Shown here: one piece after another, positions 1-9,379 of the stretch
Layout: each line of letters opens with the position of its first letter
Position numbering within the stretch: position 1 is the stretch's first letter
DNA from: Polystyrenella longa
GTDB taxonomy: Bacteria; Planctomycetota; Planctomycetia; Planctomycetales; Planctomycetaceae
Reading direction: 5' to 3'
Assembly (NCBI RefSeq): GCF_007750395.1
Contig: NZ_CP036281.1
Coordinates: 1,637,001-1,701,000, forward strand
DNA: 64,000 bases
Program-made: the position numbers and the translations under genes
Notes under the pieces: generated by a model
Seen by the model: only the letters and a program-made list of their open reading frames with translations
Told to the model about the DNA's origin: nothing
Databases searched by the model: none

Positions 1-42
1 ATCATGCTCTGCACGTGCCGATAGGCGGACTTGATATCCCAC
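1..42 (-). CDS. ParE/RelE-type toxin, 5' end only
   Basis: Only the first 14 codons lie in the window, beginning at a GTG four bases after the antitoxin stop. They read VGYQVRLSARAEHD, the typical opening beta-strand and helix of RelE/ParE-superfamily toxins. An AGGAAT sequence inside the end of the antitoxin gene can serve as the ribosome binding site. The tight spacing behind a Phd/YefM-like antitoxin supports a type II toxin-antitoxin operon. The assignment rests on 14 residues and gene order; the target (gyrase for ParE, ribosome-bound mRNA for RelE) cannot be decided. Confidence 0.6.
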   Translation of the reverse strand, partial: MGYQVRLSARAEHD

Positions 43-46
43 GAAC

Positions 47-349
47 TTATTCCTGTTCCATACCGTATTTCTGAGCTAACTTGTTTAGTGCGAGTCGGGC
101 TGGCTTCGAGCGACCGGAACGGGAATCGGCGAGTCCTTCTTTGATTGCAGCGATCGTTTCGCTTCTCTCGTTCCTTTCTGCGGTCTCCACCAGTTTCTGA
201 TAGGCAGCGGCATCCTGAACGACGACTTTAGCCTTTCCATTCACTGTCAAAACAAGCGGTTCGCCAGACTCAAGTAGCTTGTCCAAGTATTGAGATGACT
301 GACGTTTGAAATTCGTCAGCGAATCGATTCCATCACTTAAATCAAACAT
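47..349 (-). CDS. Phd/YefM-family antitoxin
   Basis: This protein of about 100 residues matches Phd/YefM antitoxins. It has an N-terminal DNA-binding fold with the family-like stretch 'FKRQSSQYLDKLLESGEPLVLTV', cut here as FKRQSSQYLD then GEPLVLTVNGKAKVVVQD, followed by a flexible helical tail that would wrap the toxin. The start at 349 (MFDLSDG) is chosen because AGGAGG lies directly upstream; an in-frame ATG at 367 has no such site. Antitoxins of this family repress their own operon, and a dyad fitting that role lies just upstream at 369-384. The toxin gene follows at once on the same strand. Confidence 0.85.
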   Translation of the reverse strand: MFDLSDGIDSLTNFKRQSSQYLDKLLESGEPLVLTVNGKAKVVVQDAAAYQKLVETAERNERSETIAAIKEGLADSRSGRSKPARLALNKLAQKYGMEQE

Positions 350-368
350 GGTTCCTCCTAGCATCAAA

Positions 369-384
369 TTGAATGTTTATTCAA
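369..384. promoter_or_regulatory. Dyad upstream of toxin-antitoxin operon, likely autoregulatory operator
   Basis: The sequence is TTGAAT-GTTT-ATTCAA, a perfect 6-bp inverted repeat with a 4-bp spacer, about 20 bp upstream of the antitoxin start. Phd/YefM antitoxins bind short palindromes overlapping their promoter. The position and symmetry are visible; binding is inferred. Confidence 0.5.
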
Positions 385-553
385 TGTTACGTGATGATAA
401 GGGAGCTAGAAAGTGCAGATTTGAGGATTTCGATAATTTCTTTGGGCGATCAATTCGATGAAAGATGTAATAGCAGTCACAGATATCTAATGTTATAAAG
501 TGGCTCTTCTTACTATCTTAAGCACATCTATTCTAACTCAAAGGACCCCCTCT

Positions 554-967
554 ATGGGCATGATCAAAGAATTCAAAGAGTTCGCGATGAAGGGAAATGT
601 CATGGACATGGCCGTCGGTATCATCATTGGTGCCGGTTTCGGAAAAATCGTCTCTTCGTTAGTGAATGATATCATTATGCCTCCCATTGGATTGTTAATG
701 GGAAATGTCGACTTCTCCGAATTAAGTTACGAAATCGCGGCGGAAGGAGCGGACGGGGAACCAGTAGTAATCAAATACGGGCAGTTCGTGAACACCGTTC
801 TCGACTTTGTCATCATTGCCTTTGTGATCTTCCTGTTCATTAAGCAGATGAACCGCCTCAAAAGCAAAGAACCCGATCCCACCCCCACCGAGAAAAAATG
901 CCCTAAGTGCTTACTGCTTGTCCCCATTGAAGCGTCCCGCTGCGGCCACTGTACTTCGGAGATTTAG
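554..967 (+). CDS. mscL: Large-conductance mechanosensitive channel MscL with C-terminal zinc ribbon
   Basis: This 137-residue inner-membrane channel releases solutes under hypo-osmotic shock. The N-terminal helix and TM1 ([30 protein letters not shown]) carry the conserved MscL gate, and TM2 is [15 protein letters not shown]. The start at 554 is preceded by AAGGA at 541-545; an upstream in-frame ATG at 500 would add 18 residues that look unrelated to the family. After TM2, instead of the usual charged C-terminal helix alone, the protein ends with two CxxC knuckles (CPKC and CGHC, 11 residues apart), which look like a small cytoplasmic zinc ribbon. MscL identity is certain; zinc binding is inferred from the four cysteines. 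Confidence 0.96.
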   Translation: MGMIKEFKEFAMKGNVMDMAVGIIIGAGFGKIVSSLVNDIIMPPIGLLMGNVDFSELSYEIAAEGADGEPVVIKYGQFVNTVLDFVIIAFVIFLFIKQMNRLKSKEPDPTPTEKKCPKCLLLVPIEASRCGHCTSEI

Positions 968-993
968 TCAATAATCATTCGAAAAGGAGAATC

Positions 994-1203
994 GTGAGTT
1001 ACATGCTGAATCCTGCTTCGCCTGTTTATCAGTCTTCCGATCAACAATCGAAAAAGGAACAGTTTATGATTCTTGCATGTGGAATGGGTTCTCCATGGAT
1101 ATTAGTCTTTTATTACGGCCGAATGTTGGCACCCGTGCTGGGGGCTTGTCTCATGATTTCCCCTTTCGTTCTTCTCCTGTGGAATGCCTGTAAGCAAAAC
1201 TGA
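994..1203 (+). CDS. Small hypothetical membrane protein
   Basis: This 69-residue protein has one or two hydrophobic segments (FMILACGMGSPWILVFYYG and LAPVLGACLMISPFVLLLW) and no recognised family. The GTG start at 994 has AAAGGAGA four bases upstream; an ATG at 1003 is the alternative. It begins 26 bp after mscL and is followed by a strong terminator, so it is probably co-transcribed with mscL. Confidence 0.65.
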   Translation: MSYMLNPASPVYQSSDQQSKKEQFMILACGMGSPWILVFYYGRMLAPVLGACLMISPFVLLLWNACKQN

Positions 1204-1226
1204 AGCACAAAGAATTTTACCGACGC

Positions 1227-1266
1227 AAAAAAACGCCTCCGCGAAATCTCACGGAGGCGTTTTTTA
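1227..1266. terminator. Bidirectional rho-independent terminator
   Basis: An 11-bp stem (AAACGCCTCCG at 1231-1241 with CGGAGGCGTTT at 1252-1262) is flanked by A-runs on the left and T-runs on the right. It lies between the convergent mscL unit and fba and can end transcripts from both sides. Confidence 0.92.
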
Positions 1267-1356
1267 TATTTATCAAGGCACGCTCGTTGGCGGTCCAAAA
1301 CCACGTATTGAGCGTTTGTCAGGCTACCAGTTGCGGCCCCATCGTGGCGAATGCCA

Positions 1357-2388
<1,032 letters not shown>

Positions 2389-2526
2389 ATCGGCCTCTTT
2401 TCGAATGGAGTTACAGTTAACTGGAAGATAATGAATATTAGACGACAGACCTGAACCCGTTCGCTGTCGGTCAGCGGTAACCGGTTTGCAGGATTTTTTA
2501 CAGGTTGCTAAATCGATTTCGTGGTT

Positions 2527-2754
2527 TCAATCGATCAATGTCGATTTACCAGTGCCCAACCGTTGGACTGCCATCGACACGTCTGCATCGGTTCCGATGA
2601 TCTCGTTTCGTTGCTTTCGTTCCGCATTTTGCTGGAACAGGGATTCCTGTGCGGAATCTGATTTCAGTCCAGCAAACGTGTGCTCAATAGTCTCTCTAAG
2701 CGACCGAAGAGACGGTGGCAGGGGCCCTATTTCAGGTGCGAAAAGCGGCAGCAT
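2527..2754 (-). CDS. Possible small protein, unknown
   Basis: A 75-codon frame lies between the 992-residue secreted protein and fba on the same strand. Its composition is protein-like (LRSLRETIEHTFAGLKSD, a plausible helix), but there is no clear ribosome binding site and no family that I recognise. It may be a small gene or chance. The rest of 2389-2927 holds no feature that I can support. Confidence 0.3.
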   Translation of the reverse strand: MLPLFAPEIGPLPPSLRSLRETIEHTFAGLKSDSAQESLFQQNAERKQRNEIIGTDADVSMAVQRLGTGKSTLID

Positions 2755-2927
2755 GAATCGAGAATTCTGTGCGGTCCGTAGATCGACAGTGGCTCGAAAA
2801 ACAACCGGATATCAGACGGCGGGAGGTGGTCTCCCGGGCAGGCGCAGACACTATAGCACGTCTTTATCCAGTTTTCTACTCTGGACGGTCGGCCTATCGG
2901 AATGCAGTATCCAGTGAAAAACGACCG

Positions 2928-5906
2928 TTATTCGACCTCATCTTCCCGTTTTCGGAAGGGATTCAACTTCTTAGGAAGTTCATTCAAGTAACGGAAGGGG
3001 CGGGCGAGTGGGTTTTGACCGGGAATCTCTGTGCTCTCGTCCACCTGTTCCAGCCCAAGAGTCGGTTTCTGAGGGTTGATGGGGATCACTTGTAGATCAT
3101 CGACATGTACTTCGCCCATGCCAGTCAGCTCCATCGAAATCTGGAAATCAGTATCGCTGTCGGCGACCCGCAAAAATGAGAATCGTGTCCAATCCTGTTC
3201 GTCAAACCAGCGAAGGGTTCGTACCTGACCGCCCAGATTGTCGTAAATCATAAAACCGTCGTCAGACCGTTGAATTGGTCGGGCGATTCGCAGATAGCCG
3301 CTGATATAGAGCAGTTGACCTTCTTGAACCGGAATTCGTGGCGAGTTAAACCGAATTGGTGCCTGGTCGAGGTAGGCCGGAAGTACATCGTCCTTGTTGA
3401 CGACGGCGGGAACCGCGGCGAGACGCAAAGCGTATTTACCTTCATTCGCCTTATCCGTCAGTAAGGCACCGCTACGAATTCCGTGTACATTTTCCTGGAA
3501 ATTTTCCCAACCTGCCTGGGTTAACTCGGTGGTTTGTTCTGTTTCAAAATTTCCGAGAGGCAGCAGATTTTCGTTTGTATCGAAATTGCTGCGACCGAGA
3601 TGTTCAATCATTTCCCAATGGGAAGGCAAAGAACTGAAGGCAATCGTGTATGGACTGGAGACGGGGGTCGTCAATCTTGGGAAGACGGTCTCATGCCAAA
3701 CCTGGAATTGCACCGACCTAATCATTCGGAGAGCAGCCTCGCTTTGCTGTCGGGAATCATGAAACTGCAGCCGCTGCAGAGATTGTTCTGACTGCACCAA
3801 TAAACTGCCGGCTTGGGAAAGCATGGACGGGGCTCGGCTCATTGAAGGGACACGCTGTTCATCAGAGACCCCTTGTTGTTGCAACTCTTCGATTGTCGCT
3901 CGCACACGAGCTAACTTGGCACTGGCCAAGTCGTAGTATGTCTGTGCCGATTTCTGAGCAACCTCCGCAATTTTATCTTCGAGTTTACTGATCTGCGCCC
4001 GATTGCTGGTCAGTACAATCATGGCAGTTTGATCGATCCGGTCCAACGTGACGCGGGCGCCTCCCGCAACAAACTGGCGGTCGAGGGACTTAAGCCCGGT
4101 GGGAGTGATTTCCCAGGCTGAAGCAGTTTCGGGAACACTCGGAATAATGACTGAGACATTTTTCGCTGTCAGAGATCCGGGGACATATTGGCTGTACTGG
4201 TTGTAACAGACGGCCAGCATCAGCGAACCGTATTCTTCGCTTTTGATCACCCGGCCTTCGATGATCGTCTCGTTAGGTTGTTTATTCTTGCGGATTTCTT
4301 CCGCCGTCACTACACGGCTAGGGCCACTGAATCGTGAACGAGAGGATTCTACCTGACTTGATTCCAGCTCGAACGGGATGACGCGCGGCTGTATGTCGCC
4401 GCGAGCAATCCAGGGTTCAATCAGAGAGAGTTCCAGGTTGAGGTCCGTAATTGCTAACCGACGCTCGTAAGCGCCTGGAAAGTCCGAGGCAAGCGGAGTG
4501 GTTGTCCAGTATCCAAGGGCATCACAACCTGCCTGCAAAGCACAAAAGGCCTGCAGCCGAATTTGCTCCGGCTCCACGACCAGCGAGTATTTTTTCGCGC
4601 GAGAGGAATACAGGAATCGAGATGCAGGCTCTGTTTGAATCCACGTTGAACTGAAAGTTCCCGGGCGGGAAAGTTTCTGTTTTTGAATCAGGAATTCTCG
4701 CCATCGGTCAAGGGGCATGGATGTATGGAGCGTGTGTCGACTGCTACTGATCATGTCGAAGTGGCGAGAAATCTTTCGTTCGTCACCAAGGACATCCACG
4801 AACAAAGGCCGTGACGCTTTTTGATCGGCGCGGTGGATTTGCTGTTTCCAATCGATCAACATCGGGTACTCAGCCGCCGGAACACGGGCTCCCAGTGTCC
4901 AAAACAGAATACGCATCGTTTCCTTATCAAAAGGAGCAGGGCTCGCCTGAAAGCCCTGGCTTTGGGTCGAATCTGGCGGAGGGACATAAGGAGGAGTGGC
5001 CGTCGCCCACAGATTCTCTCGTCGCAATTCCTGAAGGTATTGATAATTCCGGTAGTCCTGCACCCATACTGTGTTTACCCCCGTCAGGCCAATCGACGCC
5101 GCAGACTCATTGTGCGAGGGGATCATAATCGGAAAAAAGGGTTGTCCCTGAACGCTTAAGCGGTCGAGACGAAATTCAAACGGAAGGTTCCATGTCTCCG
5201 GTTCCGCAGTCACGGTCGTGGCCGCTGTTTGTTGAATCATTCCTGGCTCACCGCTGACAGCTGCGGTCACAACCGGGTCCATATGCAATTCGTCGAAAAA
5301 GAACTCGGAAGGACCATTCGGAATGCTGCAGCTTAATGTGAGCTGGTCGACGTACATCCCGCGGATGTCGATCTGCGGATAGTTAATTTCACTTCGCAGC
5401 TGTTGCAGGCGGGTATTCATCCGCTTTTGGTCGGTTTGACAGGTCAGCATTTCCCATTCGTTAGCCCGCTTTCTGTAAGCATCACCGGCGAGATAGAACT
5501 GGAGAGGCTTGGTTTTATCACGAGGATCTGGCTGATTTGGCAAAGTGATTCTTAGCCAGGCGCCCGCCGTTTGTCGGTTACTGCGAAACCAGACGGAGAC
5601 TTTTAAATCAGGGATAACTCGAGCAGGAGGCAGGTCGAGATAAAAATCAACCCGCTCAGGGAACTGCGTGCGGTTCATCACTTCAAACCGCTCGGACGCT
5701 TTTCCTTTGGTCAGAATGTAGTTCGAATGAGAATGCTCGAGGATATCAACCTGGGTTTTTTTGTTCGTGCGGGCCTGCCATCGTTTCTCTGGCCCGTCGA
5801 AACCATCGCGCACTTCTTCTCCGTGAACAGCACAGGTGAACATGAAGAACACCGGTCCTGCTAACATCATCAGCAACAACAGGGATCGTGTGCGGGGGGG
5901 GAACAA
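2928..5906 (-). CDS. Large secreted protein of unknown function
   Basis: This protein of about 992 residues has a signal peptide (hydrophobic core LLLLMMLAGPVFFMFTCAV, then HGEE). Residues about 40-210 look like a beta-sandwich ending in a cytoplasm-independent 'FFDELHMDPV' strand. The segment around 240-520 begins LDRLSVQGQPFFPIMIPSHNES, which resembles the opening of glycoside-hydrolase-like TIM barrels in planctomycete proteins. A helical stretch (about 640-750) precedes a second carbohydrate-binding-like sandwich near the C-terminus ending VHVDDLQVIPINP. No catalytic pair can be assigned, so I give no enzymatic function. The only start in this frame is a TTG at 5906, next to a run of eight G; see the finding on a likely frame change here. 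Confidence 0.8.
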   Translation of the reverse strand: MFPPRTRSLLLLMMLAGPVFFMFTCAVHGEEVRDGFDGPEKRWQARTNKKTQVDILEHSHSNYILTKGKASERFEVMNRTQFPERVDFYLDLPPARVIPDLKVSVWFRSNRQTAGAWLRITLPNQPDPRDKTKPLQFYLAGDAYRKRANEWEMLTCQTDQKRMNTRLQQLRSEINYPQIDIRGMYVDQLTLSCSIPNGPSEFFFDELHMDPVVTAAVSGEPGMIQQTAATTVTAEPETWNLPFEFRLDRLSVQGQPFFPIMIPSHNESAASIGLTGVNTVWVQDYRNYQYLQELRRENLWATATPPYVPPPDSTQSQGFQASPAPFDKETMRILFWTLGARVPAAEYPMLIDWKQQIHRADQKASRPLFVDVLGDERKISRHFDMISSSRHTLHTSMPLDRWREFLIQKQKLSRPGTFSSTWIQTEPASRFLYSSRAKKYSLVVEPEQIRLQAFCALQAGCDALGYWTTTPLASDFPGAYERRLAITDLNLELSLIEPWIARGDIQPRVIPFELESSQVESSRSRFSGPSRVVTAEEIRKNKQPNETIIEGRVIKSEEYGSLMLAVCYNQYSQYVPGSLTAKNVSVIIPSVPETASAWEITPTGLKSLDRQFVAGGARVTLDRIDQTAMIVLTSNRAQISKLEDKIAEVAQKSAQTYYDLASAKLARVRATIEELQQQGVSDEQRVPSMSRAPSMLSQAGSLLVQSEQSLQRLQFHDSRQQSEAALRMIRSVQFQVWHETVFPRLTTPVSSPYTIAFSSLPSHWEMIEHLGRSNFDTNENLLPLGNFETEQTTELTQAGWENFQENVHGIRSGALLTDKANEGKYALRLAAVPAVVNKDDVLPAYLDQAPIRFNSPRIPVQEGQLLYISGYLRIARPIQRSDDGFMIYDNLGGQVRTLRWFDEQDWTRFSFLRVADSDTDFQISMELTGMGEVHVDDLQVIPINPQKPTLGLEQVDESTEIPGQNPLARPFRYLNELPKKLNPFRKREDEVE

Positions 5907-5946
5907 GTTGACGGGCGACCCTTCCGTGGGTTTTAGTCGGTCTCAT

Positions 5947-6334
5947 CTTGCGGAATGTCTAAATCCCGCAAAGTCTTCCTGGAGACCGCATTGTATCTGG
6001 AACTCCTGTTCCGAACCTCTTGGTGGGCACTTACAAAAATTTATACAAACGGCCCGATTTTGGTTCAGGTTCGAGGGGCGTTTTATGTTGTCCGGAAACA
6101 ACATGGGTCCCCAAGGAGCAGAACGCGATTTCGACCCTTAGAATACAGAAGATCTGCGATTTAGCCAAGAGTTTATGTTGCCAAACAGCAACAACGGCCC
6201 GTTTTGTAAAGAAATAATTTTCGGAGTGTAAACTACTGTAATTAAAGAGGTTATGGTAATCCCTTGCGATTCGTCTGGTTTCGGTACACAATCTGTACTT
6301 ATTCGCGGTATAGAACGAGGAGAAAACCGAGACC
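5947..6334. other. Intergenic region with inverted repeats, no gene seen
   Basis: This divergent spacer holds two similar hairpins, ATGTTGT/ACAACAT (arms 6085-6091 and 6098-6104) and TGTTGC/GCAACA (6176-6181 and 6188-6193). It also has an operator-like dyad, GTACA-CAATC-TGTAC, at 6284-6298, just upstream of the 93-residue protein gene. Short open frames here lack protein-like composition. Confidence 0.4.
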
Positions 6335-6616
6335 ATGAACAAAAACGAACGATTTTTCGATCAATCCGACAACGAAGTTCCTCAGGAGCTGGTCAAGCTC
6401 GGCCGCGTGATTGCCAACCTGCCGGAAGAAATTCAACAAGAGCTGGAAGCTTCCTTTTGTGAGGTGGTGGATGTCGTCAAACGTAGACGGCGAATTCTGA
6501 ACCTGGTTCAGGAAGCTCTCTCTCAGCTGCGACTCGACATTAAATACCTGATGTTCGACCTCGAATCGACTCGTAAAGAACGAGACGAAGCGATCCAGAA
6601 ACTGAACGAAGCCTGA
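6335..6616 (+). CDS. Small helical protein, unknown
   Basis: This 93-residue, highly charged protein is predicted mostly helical, with a C-terminal heptad-rich stretch (LNLVQEALSQLRLDIKYLMF then ESTRKERDEAIQKLNE) that looks like a coiled coil. The basic patch KRRRR sits in the middle. GAGGAG lies about 12 bases before the ATG. I recognise no family. It stands alone between divergent and convergent neighbours. Confidence 0.65.
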   Translation: MNKNERFFDQSDNEVPQELVKLGRVIANLPEEIQQELEASFCEVVDVVKRRRRILNLVQEALSQLRLDIKYLMFDLESTRKERDEAIQKLNEA

Positions 6617-6663
6617 TGTACAGTCCGCTCGGTGAAGTGGCTTACTTCCTTCACCAGAGCGAT

Positions 6664-7593
6664 TTAGTCAGATTCGCTTGTAGAATTGCCGCTCCGATTC
6701 TGCGACCAGAAGTGAGCGAGGACCGTTCCCGTGAGCATGCAGCCAAACGTGTAGGCGGCGGGAGCGATGGCCGCTTCGGACAGGTCCGGAAAATGTTTCG
6801 TTGCCAGTACGGCCCCTAGGCCGGCATTCTGCATACCGACTTCCAAAGTGAGTGCCCGCCGTTTGTCCTCGGGAAATCGAAATGCTTTCCCTGCGCCATA
6901 TCCTGCCAGGTAACCGCAGAGATTCAAGGCGATCAGAAATGCGAGCAGGATTCCTGGAATCGCCTGAAGTTGATCTCGCTGGAGCGCCACGACGGTGGCC
7001 ACAATCCACAGGATGGCCAGATTGGCAAGCGGCACTCCCAGTTTATTCATCACCCCCCGGATGGAAACAAAACTGCGGCTCAGCGCATGTCCGAGGAGCA
7101 CTGGACCAACGACCGTCAAAATAAGGTCTCTGAATAACATCCAGGGATCGAACGCGATCAGTTTTCCCAACACGAAATACAACATCCAGGGAACCACTAG
7201 CGGACAGAGCAGGGTGGCCGAAGTCGTTAAACTGATCGAAAAGCTGACATTCCCTCCCGCTTTATGAGTGAGAATGTTCGAAGCCATCGCCCCCGGAACG
7301 CAGCCCGCCATCAGAATACCCACCTTAATACCGGGAGAAAACGGGTATACGGAAACTATCAGCCAGGCAAGGAGCGGCATGACCAGATATTGCACCATTG
7401 TCCCCGTCAGCACCGTCGGCCAATGTTTCAGGACCAGCCTGAATTCGTTCCGCGGTAACAGCGACCCAATCGCAAACATGGCCACGGCTATCACGCTGGA
7501 GAGCCCTGGACTGGATAGCACAAAAGGGGTCGGCCAGAAAAACGCGAGCAGGCTCGACAAGGTTAGCCAGATCAGCAGGTAACGTTGAATCAT
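6664..7593 (-). CDS. Bile acid:sodium symporter (BASS/SBF) family transporter
   Basis: This 309-residue integral membrane protein has about nine or ten hydrophobic segments. The SBF-family hallmark is seen in GILMAGCVPGAMASNILTHKAGG, where the family's conserved substrate and sodium region lies, and in the later EVGMQNAGLGAVLA segment. BASS proteins carry organic anions (bile acids, pantothenate, pyruvate and other keto acids) with sodium; the substrate cannot be read from sequence. The gene is divergent from the UbiD-type decarboxylase, so an aromatic or other organic acid is possible but speculative. Confidence 0.9.
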   Translation of the reverse strand: MIQRYLLIWLTLSSLLAFFWPTPFVLSSPGLSSVIAVAMFAIGSLLPRNEFRLVLKHWPTVLTGTMVQYLVMPLLAWLIVSVYPFSPGIKVGILMAGCVPGAMASNILTHKAGGNVSFSISLTTSATLLCPLVVPWMLYFVLGKLIAFDPWMLFRDLILTVVGPVLLGHALSRSFVSIRGVMNKLGVPLANLAILWIVATVVALQRDQLQAIPGILLAFLIALNLCGYLAGYGAGKAFRFPEDKRRALTLEVGMQNAGLGAVLATKHFPDLSEAAIAPAAYTFGCMLTGTVLAHFWSQNRSGNSTSESD

Positions 7594-7674
7594 TAAAAGA
7601 GCACTTCAGGAAACGGGTGTCGCGGCTTAGTTGGTCAGTGAAAGTCCGACAGAGAAGATCAGGAGGTGATAATC

Positions 7675-7726
7675 TGACAGTAATAAGATGACAGTCTTAA
7701 TCTGACGCAGTGTTAATGTGGCAGAG
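7675..7726. repeat. Imperfect 14-16 bp tandem repeats in divergent promoter region
   Basis: Three degenerate copies with the core TGACAGTxxTAAT (TGACAGTAATAAGA, TGACAGTCTTAATC, TGACGCAGTGTTAATG) are followed by a partial TGGCAG. They lie between the BASS transporter and UbiD starts and could be repeated regulator sites or simple duplication. Confidence 0.5.
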
Positions 7727-7817
7727 AGGAAAAGTGAAGAGGTGGCTGATATAATCCGATTCCTCGCTCCGGTAATTCTGTCCGGAGGAATCTCATTTTT
7801 GACGCTATGGAATTCGG

Positions 7818-9293
7818 ATGTTTGCCAATCTGACCACCTTTCTCCGCGATCTGGAAGAACGAGATGACTTACACCGTATCTCGACCGCTGTCGATCCGCA
7901 ATTCGAACTGGGGGAAATCATCCGTCAGTTCTGGAGCAGGCAACCCGATCAGGCTGGTCCGGCGATCTTGTTTGAAAAAGTTTCCGGTTTTACATTTCCA
8001 ATCGTCGCCAACTTGCTTGGTACGGAATCCCGCCTTTGTCGCGCATTAAGAGTGGAATCACTCGATGAACTAGGATCGAAGGCACTACATCTTTTCCAAC
8101 CCAATCTGCCAGTGAGCATGTTAGGGTCCCTCAAATTGATGCCCCAGTTGGGCAAGCTGACCCATCTCAGCCCGAAGACTGTTAGCCAGGGTTCCTGTCA
8201 ACAAGTCGTTAACATGGGACGCGAGTTGAATTTACTATCGCTTCCCGCGCCTCAGTTTTATCCACATGAAGCGGGACCGCTCATTAACGCGGGTCAACTT
8301 TATACACAAACTCCCGATGGTCGGACGCAGCACATCGGTTCCTATCCGGTGTTGATCATCGATGAACGTCGCCTCGCGGTTTTATGGCGACCGACCGACC
8401 AGTTGGAAACGTTGCACAAACAGTATCAGGCGGCGGGACAGCCCTTACCTTTTGCGATCACGGTGGGGGGGGATCCCGTGTCGGCGATGATGGCTCATTT
8501 CCCGATTCTCTTCGGGCTCGATCCGCTGGCCTGGGGTGGTTTTCTCAAAAAGAAATCGTACGAGATCGTTCCATGCCACAGCAATAAATTGAAAGTGTCT
8601 GCCGAGAGTGAATTCGTCATCGAAGGGTTTATTCCCGCCGATCCTCAGGCTATCGATCAGGAAGGCATTGGTCTTAGTTTCGGAGAAAATGGATACTCCG
8701 GAATTGTGCCAGTTGCTGAAGCGACGGCCATCACGCATGCCAGCAAACCGACATGGCACACCACAGTCTGGGGAGAGAATTGTCCGGAAGAATTCTGGAT
8801 GAGGAAGGCAACTGAGCGGACGATGCTGCCGTTGATTCGTTTGTTCCATCCCGAGTTGACCGATTTAAATTTGGTCCGGTCTGGCTATGGACGGTTCATT
8901 CTTTTCTTCAGTTTCCGCAAATCGTACGCCTACCAGGCCCGGAATCTGATGAGTTTCCTCTGGAGTCTGCCTCCGTTTCAAGACTGTCGATACCTCATCG
9001 CGGTTGATGAAAATATCGACGTCCAACAGGAAAATCAGGTCTGGCATCAATTCAGCCTGGAATGTCATCCCGGTCGCGATAGCCTGTTTCAGGATGGACC
9101 GACCGAACAATTGCACGGGAATCAAATACACGGAAATCACTCCGTAGTAAATCCACCCGGTAACCGCATCGGTTTTGATGCGACTCGGAAACGGAATGAT
9201 GAAGCGGGACCGCTGCGGTCCGACGTGACATTAAGTCTGGACCCCCATTTACGATCCTCCGTGAAACAGCGTCTGGATGAACTGGGCTTGTAA
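7818..9293 (+). CDS. UbiD-family decarboxylase
   Basis: This 491-residue protein is of UbiD size and content; it opens with FLRDLEERDDLHRIS, typical of the family. UbiD enzymes use prenylated FMN to (de)carboxylate aromatic or alpha,beta-unsaturated acids, including 4-hydroxy-3-polyprenylbenzoate in ubiquinone synthesis or 6-naphthoate precursors in the futalosine menaquinone route. The prFMN-making partner UbiX is not in this window, so the real substrate is open. The gene is 86 bp upstream of ruvA and may be read through with it. Confidence 0.9.
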   Translation: MFANLTTFLRDLEERDDLHRISTAVDPQFELGEIIRQFWSRQPDQAGPAILFEKVSGFTFPIVANLLGTESRLCRALRVESLDELGSKALHLFQPNLPVSMLGSLKLMPQLGKLTHLSPKTVSQGSCQQVVNMGRELNLLSLPAPQFYPHEAGPLINAGQLYTQTPDGRTQHIGSYPVLIIDERRLAVLWRPTDQLETLHKQYQAAGQPLPFAITVGGDPVSAMMAHFPILFGLDPLAWGGFLKKKSYEIVPCHSNKLKVSAESEFVIEGFIPADPQAIDQEGIGLSFGENGYSGIVPVAEATAITHASKPTWHTTVWGENCPEEFWMRKATERTMLPLIRLFHPELTDLNLVRSGYGRFILFFSFRKSYAYQARNLMSFLWSLPPFQDCRYLIAVDENIDVQQENQVWHQFSLECHPGRDSLFQDGPTEQLHGNQIHGNHSVVNPPGNRIGFDATRKRNDEAGPLRSDVTLSLDPHLRSSVKQRLDELGL

Positions 9294-9379
9294 TCCCTGT
9301 CGCCAGCCGATAGGAATCAGCTCACCCAAAAAGAAACTCTGCCATAAGCAAAGCTACCATCAGGAAAAGGAAGCCGAAA

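Noticed and set aside
2486-2917. Plus-strand frame of 143 codons between fba and the secreted protein gene
   Set aside because: Composition is not protein-like (many Ser, Arg and Cys), with no ribosome binding site and no family.
6031-6342. Minus-strand frame of 103 codons in the spacer near 6200
   Set aside because: It shows no ribosome binding site or domain and its composition fits chance in AT-richer DNA.
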